DNA of 64,000 bases from Phytomonas francai (lineage: Eukaryota; Euglenozoa; Kinetoplastea; Trypanosomatida; Trypanosomatidae): the NCBI GenBank assembly GCA_001766655.1, contig MJCC01000030.1, forward strand, positions 1 to 64,000, written 5' to 3'. Shown here one piece after another: positions 39,492 through 47,573 of the stretch. The first letter of the stretch is position 1, and every line of letters begins with the position of its first letter. The notes beneath the pieces are model-generated. The model saw nothing but the letters and a program-made list of their open reading frames with translations. It had not been told where the DNA came from and did not search any database. A program made the translations under genes and the position numbers.

Positions 39492-40022
39492 ATGCGGAAA
39501 ACTGTGTTGCATATGGGCGGGTTTACTATGAAATACATCAAAGGCACCGGTCTCTATGACGAAGACCACGTCAACGACTATGACGCTAACCCTTACATGT
39601 CTGCGCGTAGCACAATGGGGTGGTACTATCGCATGGAGCGCCTTCAGACGCGGAACAACCTCTACGCGAGACAAGCCACGCAGAGCCACAATAATAATAT
39701 AGGCCTGCACCACAGTGGGCGTGGCGCGTTTGATCGCGAGGCGGAGCGTCGGGGAATCAAGGTCGAAAAGTACTCTTTAACAACAACAACTGGTGCTGCA
39801 CGCGTGGCTGAGATGGTCCTTTTGCGTCGAGATAAACTTGAGGAGCAATCAGCGAGGCTAATGGCGTTGAAGCGTGCGGAGCTGCGACGTTCCTCTCCGT
39901 CTGAATGGTACGACGAGTCGAAGGGTCCTCTTAATCCGAATTTCCTCAAGAGCATCCAAAACAATTACGACGTGAATATTACAGGGCTTCCGAATACGCC
40001 TTTACTGCGAGGCTCGACCTGA
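39492..40022 (+). CDS. Hypothetical protein, 176 aa
   Basis: Not recognised. It starts MRKTVLHMGGFTMKYIKGTG and continues with Tyr/Asp/Asn-rich sequence (YDEDHVNDYDANPYMSARST) and a charged helix (LLRRDKLEEQSARLMALKRAELRR). The start at 39492 follows the first AG after the polypyrimidine region. Using the upstream in-frame ATG at 39432 would add a hydrophobic leader (MLTILIVTCVVVFLGSLAP) that could be a signal anchor, so the choice of start changes the predicted location. The small size and basic character fit a mitoribosomal or other mitochondrial component, but nothing proves it. Confidence 0.6.
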   Translation: MRKTVLHMGGFTMKYIKGTGLYDEDHVNDYDANPYMSARSTMGWYYRMERLQTRNNLYARQATQSHNNNIGLHHSGRGAFDREAERRGIKVEKYSLTTTTGAARVAEMVLLRRDKLEEQSARLMALKRAELRRSSPSEWYDESKGPLNPNFLKSIQNNYDVNITGLPNTPLLRGST

Positions 40023-40474
40023 GCGAAGCATAATTGATCTCTTTTTACCTTTTATCTGAACATACATGGTCTCTATAGGTGAAGATGGAGGTGGTGTGTG
40101 TTTTGATTCAGTGGAAGCGATGATTTCTGATTCTCATAAGCAGTAAATTTTATTGAGATACTTTACCTGTTCTTCTAATTCATTAGATTATATTTTGTTT
40201 TGCCCTTTCTTGCGCTAACACATATGATTGGGTTTGTGCGCTCGTGTTTACATCCGAGAAACTTGACACTGCGTCAACTCCAATTATTTAATTTCGTAAA
40301 CGATATCTATATCTATATCTATATAGATATAGATATACGTAGTGTGTTTTGGATTACTTCTTAAATAAATTCAGCAAAGTACCGCAACTTTCCAAGATAG
40401 TATCACGTGGAGACACCACTAGTAAAGTTTATTAAAACACTTACCCACAAAGGTTAAACCTTAGAAATCATGAG
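40023..40474. other. Spacer with perfect 30-bp palindrome
   Basis: AT-rich spacer. It carries the palindrome noted at 40308-40337. No gene seen. Confidence 0.5.
40308..40337. repeat. Perfect 30-bp palindrome of TATCTA units
   Basis: Three tatcta-like units meet their reverse complement at 40322/40323, giving a perfect 30-base palindrome able to form a hairpin in RNA or a cruciform in DNA. Confidence 0.85.
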
Positions 40475-42679
40475 ATGACCAATAATACGTTACCGTATGA
40501 TGTTATCTATTGCAGCAGCCAAGACCCTGAGCACCCAATCAAAAATCTCATGGGATACATCTCTGTTAGCAGCAAAGAACGATATACGGAGTTTCCTTTT
40601 GAAGGTGGCGGCTGGCAGACTGAGAAAAATTGCAAAGCGGCACACAGGCTCGTTCTCCGCTTCCCAGGAAACGTTTGGTTGCACCAGCTCAAAATTATTA
40701 TGCATGAAACCAAAATAGCATCCAGGGTTGAGATAGACATTTTTAAATTACAGGGCGAGTGCTTCGTGGAGCCCCCCTCGTTTAAGTTGGTGAATTTCCA
40801 GAAACTCGGTACCGTAAATTTCAGTAACAAGCAGTCGCCTGACGCCCAATCTAAGGAACGTAGGACAGTGCATCTAAAAACAGAGGCATATTTTGTGAGA
40901 CTTGTTTTTGATCATGTTTTAACTAGCAATTTAAACACACATAACCAGGTCGGTATCTACTCTATCGAGTGTGTTGGGCGCCTGCTCACAATTATGCCTT
41001 TTCATGCGGATGCAACTATTCTGCATGTCGTCAATATAGAATCAAGTAACCTAAACGTATCTCATTCTGAAGTGCGATCCCACCTTAACCCATCAGGAAA
41101 TACTTCATATCCTGTTGATCTTCAACTGTTCAGTGATGAAAACACTACATGTATGAAGCACAGTAACCAACGCTCTGGATCGCACCAAATACCCTCGCTA
41201 AAGGATGCGTACCGTCATCAAGGTACTTCCGATTCTATGCCATCTATCCAAGCAAACCCTTTGCTGATGGCTTCCGCAGAAATGCATTCCTTCCGATCCG
41301 TTCGCATTTTAGAGTTTGAAGAATTTTTTCTTCAACGTTTAGAGGAATTGTTTTCCCTCAAGGAGCAAGCAACTGCTCTAAATGATTTCGACATGGCCAA
41401 ACAATGCGAAGAGAAACTTCTTATTCTTAATAAGACATCTAGAATCGTTTACCGCCTAGAGCAATGCAAAGTTCAGGCAATCATTGAGGAGGACTTTAAT
41501 CGCGCTGAAAAGGCTAAAGAACAGATGGATGAGGTTGTGGAAAACGTATACAAAAACCTTGACATACCTATTTTGGAACGCAGGGGCTACACATGTGAGC
41601 TATCCTTGTCTATAGATCAGGAGAACGAAACTGCCAGTGAGACTTACGAGGGTAAAGAAGCCAATCCTGTTCCCGATGGGGTAATCCGCAGTAACAAACC
41701 AAGCAACCGGCGAAGCTCAATATCGGCCTCTAGGGATGGCGAATTGCCCAGAAGGGTCGATGGACGCCACATATCTGACACGCCATCAATAGAGAGGCAT
41801 AGAGATGTCATCAATGCGCATGAACAGCAAGAGTTTTTGCTCTACAAGGGTGACCTTGAGGAGTCTTCAATAGTTTTAGAAAATGCGATCCGTTCGCTTA
41901 CCGGAGGAGGAGAGAGCGATGAAGCATTTCCGGTTGATGTCAGTCTTGACACGCGTGCCCTGAGGAAGAGTCTAGGCCCCTACGTAGCGGCTTGTATGGT
42001 TTCACGTAATTATAAGCTCCGCGAAGGCGCCTTGTTGGTGGTGATGGAACACATCAGCACAACTTTAAGAAGCACGGCTGCGGCCGTAGAGGATGCCGTG
42101 CTGCGTTTTCTAGACTACAATTCGCTTGGATTGCAGGATCCCATTCCTAACGTTGTGTTTGCCGCTTGCAACTTCGTTCGCAAGTCTTTAGCGGATGAGT
42201 GCCATTGTATTAATAAATATCTTCCATCCTTGCTGAATCTCATTCCACGGCTCTTGTGCCGTGCCTCTGAAACGAACGCTCGTATGCGCAGTGAGATGAT
42301 GTTGACACTTCAATTATATATTCAAGCACGAAAGGTACCAGATACCGCGATTTTTCAGGCTATTTTAGCAGATCCTATTGATCGTGAGAAGCGAAAGGTA
42401 CCATTCAATAATCCACGGCCACAAATAGTAAGGCTAAATATGTTGAAGCTTTTGTTTAGTGTTGGCCATCTAGAGCTGCCAAACTCTAGCGGAGTTAACC
42501 TCACACGCAAGCTGCTACTTCCGGCTGTTAATCACCAAAGCCCTGAAGTACGAGACACTGCAACCGCTCTTTACAAGTCGCTTGTATCTCTAAAGTGTTT
42601 ACCTGTAAAGGAGAAGGACTTGATTAATATCATGAACCCTGGCATTAGACACGCTATTCAGGCAGCCAGTGAAACATAG
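40475..42679 (+). CDS. CEP104: CEP104/FAP256-like ciliary-tip protein
   Basis: A 734-residue protein. Residues ~1-170 form the jelly-roll domain of CEP104 (LPYDVIYCSSQDPEHPIKNL, KAAHRLVLRFPGNVWLHQLK, EAYFVRLVFDHVLTSN..VGIYSIECVG). A helical region with UVR-like Asp-x-Ala pairs follows (ALNDFDMAKQCEEKLL, IIEEDFNRAEKAKEQM, ~300-365). The C-terminal ~240 residues look like a TOG-type HEAT array (LVVMEHISTTLRSTAAAVED ... LLPAVNHQSPEVRDTATALYK). CEP104 tracks the tips of ciliary microtubules and controls axoneme length. Human CEP104 (925 aa) ends in a zinc-finger array and CP110-binding tail, which are missing here: the protein stops after the TOG-like domain. Confidence 0.82.
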   Translation: MTNNTLPYDVIYCSSQDPEHPIKNLMGYISVSSKERYTEFPFEGGGWQTEKNCKAAHRLVLRFPGNVWLHQLKIIMHETKIASRVEIDIFKLQGECFVEPPSFKLVNFQKLGTVNFSNKQSPDAQSKERRTVHLKTEAYFVRLVFDHVLTSNLNTHNQVGIYSIECVGRLLTIMPFHADATILHVVNIESSNLNVSHSEVRSHLNPSGNTSYPVDLQLFSDENTTCMKHSNQRSGSHQIPSLKDAYRHQGTSDSMPSIQANPLLMASAEMHSFRSVRILEFEEFFLQRLEELFSLKEQATALNDFDMAKQCEEKLLILNKTSRIVYRLEQCKVQAIIEEDFNRAEKAKEQMDEVVENVYKNLDIPILERRGYTCELSLSIDQENETASETYEGKEANPVPDGVIRSNKPSNRRSSISASRDGELPRRVDGRHISDTPSIERHRDVINAHEQQEFLLYKGDLEESSIVLENAIRSLTGGGESDEAFPVDVSLDTRALRKSLGPYVAACMVSRNYKLREGALLVVMEHISTTLRSTAAAVEDAVLRFLDYNSLGLQDPIPNVVFAACNFVRKSLADECHCINKYLPSLLNLIPRLLCRASETNARMRSEMMLTLQLYIQARKVPDTAIFQAILADPIDREKRKVPFNNPRPQIVRLNMLKLLFSVGHLELPNSSGVNLTRKLLLPAVNHQSPEVRDTATALYKSLVSLKCLPVKEKDLINIMNPGIRHAIQAASET

Positions 42680-43081
42680 AAGGGGGTGGTTCTAACGCTT
42701 ATATGTGATTTATATTTGCTCATACATTCATAAAGATGCTCTTAGCACTATATTTATTATAAGTGAATCTATTATTCATAAGTACATTCGGCTCTTCGTT
42801 TTTCTAAGATAATTGCTTGAGGAATCCCTGTACGAATACGATTTCATCATGTCAGCTATATTTCCCTATTAATTGGCCAAGAAACATTGGATTCCTTAGA
42901 TTTTCCCACTGTTCCCGCACGCTGCCTTTGTCGTCACCATTTTACTGATTGTAAAAGTTGAAAGTAACTTGGAAAAAATTTACCTCCCTCCCCCTTCTCA
43001 AAAAAAAAAAAAAAGAAAGAAAGAAATAGAACGATAACTAAGACTAACAAGGACTTGTGCCATTTTTTATCCTAGTTTTTC
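42680..43081. other. Spacer
   Basis: AT-rich spacer with a C/T-rich patch and A16-like run at about 42984-43017. No gene seen. Confidence 0.45.
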
Positions 43082-44392
43082 ATGTCTAAAACCCCGTTAC
43101 AGGAGGAAGATACATTGGAGTCCGAAAATGATGATCTTATAGACCTGGATGATCCTAATGTTGAAATCCTTGAGGAAAATGAGGATATAGCCTCTGAATA
43201 CGATGAAAAAGACATTATTTATAGCGAATTCGACAACAAAAATGATTTGCAGGATAGTGATGGGATGGGCTATGGAGTTGGCACGGTACCCCTGGAGGAC
43301 GCCGAAGACCTCAACACCGCTCCTGATCGAACCCCAGAGCGCGACGATGCCATCGCTACATTTACATCTGCCGGGAGCAAACCTGTTCATGCCGTCTCGG
43401 TACATCCCGCAAAACCATTTCTATTCGCTGTCTCGGGCGAAAGCGAGGAGGTGTACATTCTCCAATTCGGTAACGAACGAGGGGAAGTAAAACCGCTGCA
43501 CACCCTTAAGGGTCATTCGGATACTGTAAGTTTGCTGTCCTTTTCTCCGAATGGGGAATGGCTCGCAAGCGGAAGCCTCGATTCCACTATTCGGTTGTGG
43601 TCAACGGAGACGTGGTCGGCAACTTACACGCTGAGCAACTTGTACGGTGAGATTACGACCTGCCTATGGCACCCCACCAGCCTGCTTTTCCTTGCTGGTG
43701 CTGACGATGCCCAGGCTGCAATGTGGAATGTGGCGAAAGGCACGTTGTTAACGTATTTTGTTGGCCACCGCGGGCCTATATCCAGCATGGTGTGGTCACC
43801 AAACACAAAAAAAGTTATCACCGGAAGTGGGGACGGTTCAATCGGCGTTTTTAATCCTAGAACTGGCGTTCAGGAGCTCAACTTGTCAAAAGATATTAGC
43901 CCTGACGGTGCCGGAATAACAAGTTTGTGTTTTGTGAACGATGATCAGTGTGTAGTTGGCTGTGAGGATGGTACATTGCATGTTTTTTCCTTCAGAAGTG
44001 GGAAAATAGTCACTCATATGGAAGATTTGCATGAACAAGCTATTGAGTCTGTATGCGTCAACACCGTTCTCAATTTTTTCATCACGTCTAGCTGCGATTG
44101 CAAAGTGATTGTGTGGAACACAAATGGGTTTGTTCCACGAATGGTTCACAAAATTGAGGAGAGTGTCATCCCTGCTATGTGGGTGGATCAACTTTTACTG
44201 GCTGGGTGTAGTGATGGAAGTATTCGTGTTTGGGACGGTAGATCACCTTCGCTTGAGCCACTATACACATTTATGGGTCATCGTCGTATGGTGCTGAGTA
44301 TGGCGGCATCAGAAAACATTATAATAACAGGAAGCGATGACGGAAACGTAAAGTTTTTCCATCTTACAAAGGATATTTTTGAAGAAGCATAG
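43082..44392 (+). CDS. AAMP: AAMP/Sqt1-like WD40 protein
   Basis: A 436-residue protein. The first ~90 residues are strongly acidic (ESENDDLIDLDDPNVEILEE). They are followed by an eight-bladed-type WD40 array, with blades such as LKGHSDTVSLLSFSPNGEWL, GSLDSTIRLWSTETW, FVGHRGPISSMVWSPNTKKV, GSGDGSIGVFNPRTG, GCSDGSIRVWDGRSP and FMGHRRMVLSMAASENIIIT. An acidic N-terminus plus WD40 array is the plan of AAMP and of its yeast counterpart Sqt1, which chaperones ribosomal protein uL16 during 60S maturation. Other WD40 proteins share the blade pattern, but the combination and length (AAMP is 434 aa) support this call. Confidence 0.78.
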   Translation: MSKTPLQEEDTLESENDDLIDLDDPNVEILEENEDIASEYDEKDIIYSEFDNKNDLQDSDGMGYGVGTVPLEDAEDLNTAPDRTPERDDAIATFTSAGSKPVHAVSVHPAKPFLFAVSGESEEVYILQFGNERGEVKPLHTLKGHSDTVSLLSFSPNGEWLASGSLDSTIRLWSTETWSATYTLSNLYGEITTCLWHPTSLLFLAGADDAQAAMWNVAKGTLLTYFVGHRGPISSMVWSPNTKKVITGSGDGSIGVFNPRTGVQELNLSKDISPDGAGITSLCFVNDDQCVVGCEDGTLHVFSFRSGKIVTHMEDLHEQAIESVCVNTVLNFFITSSCDCKVIVWNTNGFVPRMVHKIEESVIPAMWVDQLLLAGCSDGSIRVWDGRSPSLEPLYTFMGHRRMVLSMAASENIIITGSDDGNVKFFHLTKDIFEEA

Positions 44393-44821
44393 TCATTTGT
44401 GCTCCTTTGATTACTATTTGTCTTTTGGGGACAGTTTAAGAATGGTAAAGACATCAGCATCAGCTTTTCTGAGTGTGATGATCCGTAGATAAGGTAAACT
44501 CTATATACATAAATCACATTAATTAAAGGGTTACTCTGCAATCGCTAATTCCCTCAGTTTCGTTTTAAACGTAAAATTAGTCTTCAACTCCACTTTGTTT
44601 TCATTGGTTAGGTAGAAACTGGCACCTATATTGAAATTGATTTTTTTTTTTCTTCTTACAAGTTTAGCTTAAACTTGTAAGACCACTTGGTCCCTATTTG
44701 TGTTGAAATTTTCATAAAGTTTTAAAAGGAAGGAATAAATTGTGAAGGTAGCATTTAATACATCAGAGCTATCGTCAAGCTTTTATTTTCCATTTTTTTT
44801 TATTTCCCTTTTTAAACTTAC
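44393..44821. other. Spacer with 12-bp hairpin next to a T-tract
   Basis: AT-rich spacer. A T13 tract at 44641-44651 leads directly into the hairpin at 44655-44681, and a second pyrimidine-rich tract lies at 44780-44813. Confidence 0.5.
44655..44681 (+). repeat. Perfect inverted repeat (12-bp stem, 3-base loop)
   Basis: cttacaagttta-gct-taaacttgtaag: every base of the 12-bp stem pairs. The first AG after the adjacent T-tract (44661-44662) lies inside the left arm. Confidence 0.85.
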
Positions 44822-45496
44822 ATGAATCCAGGACATGCTCAAGAAACGAGCGAGACGGATAATATGGGCAATGAGGCCAATACCCAACTTTTGGAGTTGC
44901 AGGAAGCTTTCATGGGGGCTTTAACAAATATGGGACTAGTGGGTAAGCTAAAGGCTCAGCTCCGCGCAGTAGCTTTGGGATTACTACGTGGTGATCAGAA
45001 CCTTAGCCTTGCAGCGGTTGGACCCACTAAATCGTTTGCATGCGCTTCAATAGAAACACAGCTATCGCTTTTACTAATAAATGACTTTCTTGTTAATAAC
45101 CACCTTGTCCATACTGCAGGGGTTCTAGAAGTTGAGGCGGGAACTCCATCTTACTCCAACTGTGCGAAAGACCATGTGAAAAATAGTATTGCCACCCTTT
45201 CTGGTGAAGGTACCATGCTAGAGCGACTCATTCATCTTGCCATTAATAGAGATGATGCCTCTGTATCGCATTTACCCTCGCCTCCGTCCATTGCTTTGCC
45301 TAGTCCCGAACCGGAGGAGAAGCCTGCATCAACACAGGATAAGGTGCCATTCAAGGCTGAGGAGACTCAAAAGACTTTACCTGAACTGAGTGGCTTAAAG
45401 ATATACAACGAAGTAATGCAGTATGAAGAATCTATACCCTACAGCGAAGAGGAGGGATTCTTAGAAGAAGACTACACTGAGATAGAATTATCATAA
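44822..45496 (+). CDS. FOP/FOR20-like basal-body protein
   Basis: A 224-residue protein. Residues ~20-105 match the TOF/LisH dimerisation domain of FOP (CEP43) and FOR20: FMGALTNMGLVGKLKAQLRA, LSLLLINDFLVNNHLVHTAGVL and EVEAGTP. The remainder is Pro/Glu-rich and ends in an acidic tail (YSEEEGFLEEDYTEIELS). FOP-family proteins act at centriolar satellites and basal bodies and help anchor microtubules and build cilia. The start at 44822 is the first ATG, but the last pyrimidine tract before it has its first AG at 44830-44831, inside the frame; if that acceptor were used the start would be the ATG at 44864. Confidence 0.7.
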   Translation: MNPGHAQETSETDNMGNEANTQLLELQEAFMGALTNMGLVGKLKAQLRAVALGLLRGDQNLSLAAVGPTKSFACASIETQLSLLLINDFLVNNHLVHTAGVLEVEAGTPSYSNCAKDHVKNSIATLSGEGTMLERLIHLAINRDDASVSHLPSPPSIALPSPEPEEKPASTQDKVPFKAEETQKTLPELSGLKIYNEVMQYEESIPYSEEEGFLEEDYTEIELS

Positions 45497-45749
45497 CTAT
45501 TAGAAAAAACAATACCCTCGCACAAAGCGTTTACCCGTTTTGTTGCTCTCAGGTATCTCCCTACGTTTTTCATTTAGACTCCTAATAGTGTTATTTTTAC
45601 GTGGCGAATCTTAATGACCCTTCTCCCTAGTTTCAGTATATCCCCTCTTCCCACCACCTTTTATTTCTCTTATACGAGCCCATAATCAAGCATTGCGTGC
45701 TTTACTTTCTTTTTTTAATCCAACGATATATGTTCATGGTGCGCGTTTG
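45497..45749. other. Spacer
   Basis: Pyrimidine-rich spacer (C/T-rich from about 45625 to 45720). The next frame is open to 45693 through a TTG only, so the ATG at 45750 was used. Confidence 0.4.
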
Positions 45750-47294
45750 ATGCTTTTCCTATGCACGCGCCCTAACCTATGTTCGACCAGAGTTGGCGAA
45801 CGTGCTTTCCACCGCTTCGTCGAAATCCTCAAAAAGTGCGGAATTACAGAGAATTCGCAGATACCCCAAACCCCGAGTGATCTATCGAGCCGATCAATTT
45901 TTCAGCCGTTCTTACCTCTATTCACGCCGTATTTTCATTTTCACAACCAACAGCTCACAACACTTGGGGATACCGTGATCGATGACTATCTATCTGCTGC
46001 GCTTTTAGACTATGGGGCCCATTCGGGACTCTTAATGTCCGTGAATACGGCAAAGCAACTGAACGCCATTTTCCATAACCACTATTCGCTGCAGCTCTTT
46101 GCACACGAACTCAAATTTGACGACCTTGCTATCCCATTAACGCATGATGTGGCGCAGGACCACGCGACCTTGGATTTTCTTGAAGCTCAGCGACCGCCTA
46201 TTCGAGAGAGAGACATCACTGGGACCTCGTTTCACCTGAAACCACTCCCCGGGGGGCAAAGTCCGCTCGGATGGAAACTGTCGCACTTCATTGGTTCCCT
46301 ACATCTTTCTTTCGGGAATGCGGCATGTATGAAGGCTTTGAACTGTCTGTTTGATTTGAATCATACGGGAAATGTGACAGGACGTGCTTCCGCACTGCTC
46401 CTGCGAACCGTGGAGCGCTTCCCTGCGTCAAACGTTGCAGAGGCCTTGTTAGCCGCCCAGGGTGTCCCGGCCCGCTTTGTGGGCAAAACGCGCTTACTTC
46501 CCCAAGGTGGCAGCAGCTCCTCAGAAACGGAGAAGGGGCCTTCTCAGGTGGATAATGCGGCCAACAACGCCGACTCTACGAATCCCACGAAGGTGAGTGA
46601 TCCTACGCGCAGTGGCGATGATAGCTTTCGCAACGTCAATTGCGGCTATCGAAAGGACCATCTCATCGCTTTGGGTGGGTTTGGCACTAAACTTGCACAG
46701 GAAGATATTTCGCTCGATGCAATTGCTGGCTCCAAGAGTGTACGGGATACTTTAGCAGCTGGCCCTGGTGTGGTGGATTATGTCGAAACGTGGAAGCAAC
46801 GTACAGCGGATCTTGTCAAACGGCAACTGGAGGAACCTCCGGAGGCTGCTCTGGAGGAGGATGGGTGGCTGACTACAGAAGAGCAACGGCGCTATAAGAA
46901 TGGCCCAGCTTTTTCTAACATGGTCGATTTTTCATTGTTTCGATCGTTCGCCGACGAGTATGGCTGTCCACAGCCCGTCGACGGGAGGTGGGTTGGAAGG
47001 AGGAAGTTTAAGAAGGCGGTCCGGGATCCATTGTTTTATGACAATCGCTCCGATATGCGTAATGGTGTTCCCTTTTCCACAGATGGGGAGCCGCTTCAAA
47101 ACTATCTGGAGCGTTTTGATCGGGCGCATCAGCGGTTATTTGAGGTCACAATATTGACAGGTATGTACGAAGAACGTGTCCTCGGAAGGGCAATCGCAAC
47201 GCGCTACACCGTGGCGAGAGAGTTGGCTTGCAGGGCATACCTTGGCGGCGTTATGAACGATCTTAGTGCGCTTTTAAATCAACATGAGGGCTAA
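45750..47294 (+). CDS. RNase III-fold mitochondrial (mitoribosomal-type) protein, 514 aa
   Basis: The N-terminus (MLFLCTRPNLCSTRVGERAF) fits a mitochondrial presequence. The region LTTLGDTVIDDYLSAALL (~68-88) resembles the RNase III signature helix, but the acidic active-site pair is not clear, and SHFIGSLHLSFGNAACMKAL (~180-200) matches the second half of the fold. Inactive RNase III-like domains are common in kinetoplastid mitochondria, in editing proteins and in large-subunit proteins such as mL44, which this gene most resembles. A Ser/Asn-rich linker (~252-290) separates this from a C-terminal part rich in Arg and aromatic residues. The exact member cannot be assigned by eye. Confidence 0.55.
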   Translation: MLFLCTRPNLCSTRVGERAFHRFVEILKKCGITENSQIPQTPSDLSSRSIFQPFLPLFTPYFHFHNQQLTTLGDTVIDDYLSAALLDYGAHSGLLMSVNTAKQLNAIFHNHYSLQLFAHELKFDDLAIPLTHDVAQDHATLDFLEAQRPPIRERDITGTSFHLKPLPGGQSPLGWKLSHFIGSLHLSFGNAACMKALNCLFDLNHTGNVTGRASALLLRTVERFPASNVAEALLAAQGVPARFVGKTRLLPQGGSSSSETEKGPSQVDNAANNADSTNPTKVSDPTRSGDDSFRNVNCGYRKDHLIALGGFGTKLAQEDISLDAIAGSKSVRDTLAAGPGVVDYVETWKQRTADLVKRQLEEPPEAALEEDGWLTTEEQRRYKNGPAFSNMVDFSLFRSFADEYGCPQPVDGRWVGRRKFKKAVRDPLFYDNRSDMRNGVPFSTDGEPLQNYLERFDRAHQRLFEVTILTGMYEERVLGRAIATRYTVARELACRAYLGGVMNDLSALLNQHEG

Positions 47295-47573
47295 ACCTAA
47301 ATATGAGTTTTTTCCTTTGCAAAGGACTTGTCCCAATAAGATTTTGTAGCAGTTATTAATCGTAGGATTGTGGAGAATGATAACAAAAACAAAGATAAAT
47401 TTTCTCCTAGTGCGCTGATTTGATCTTTTTCATACTCTATTGTTTAAATACGCCTCACTATTCTAGCTGTTCTTCCACATTCTATTATAATTAAAAGTTA
47501 TGGAAGGAGGTAGTAATATGAGGAACTCTTTTCACCCCAGTCAAGCTCTACACGTTTTTTTTTTTTTTTAAGC
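47295..47573 (+). other. Spacer with T-tract and AG directly before PrimPol ATG
   Basis: AT-rich spacer. A T15 tract (47555-47569) is followed by AAG at 47570-47572 and one C before the ATG. If that AG is used, the leader is a single base plus the spliced leader; the CAG at 47538-47540 is an alternative. Confidence 0.5.
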
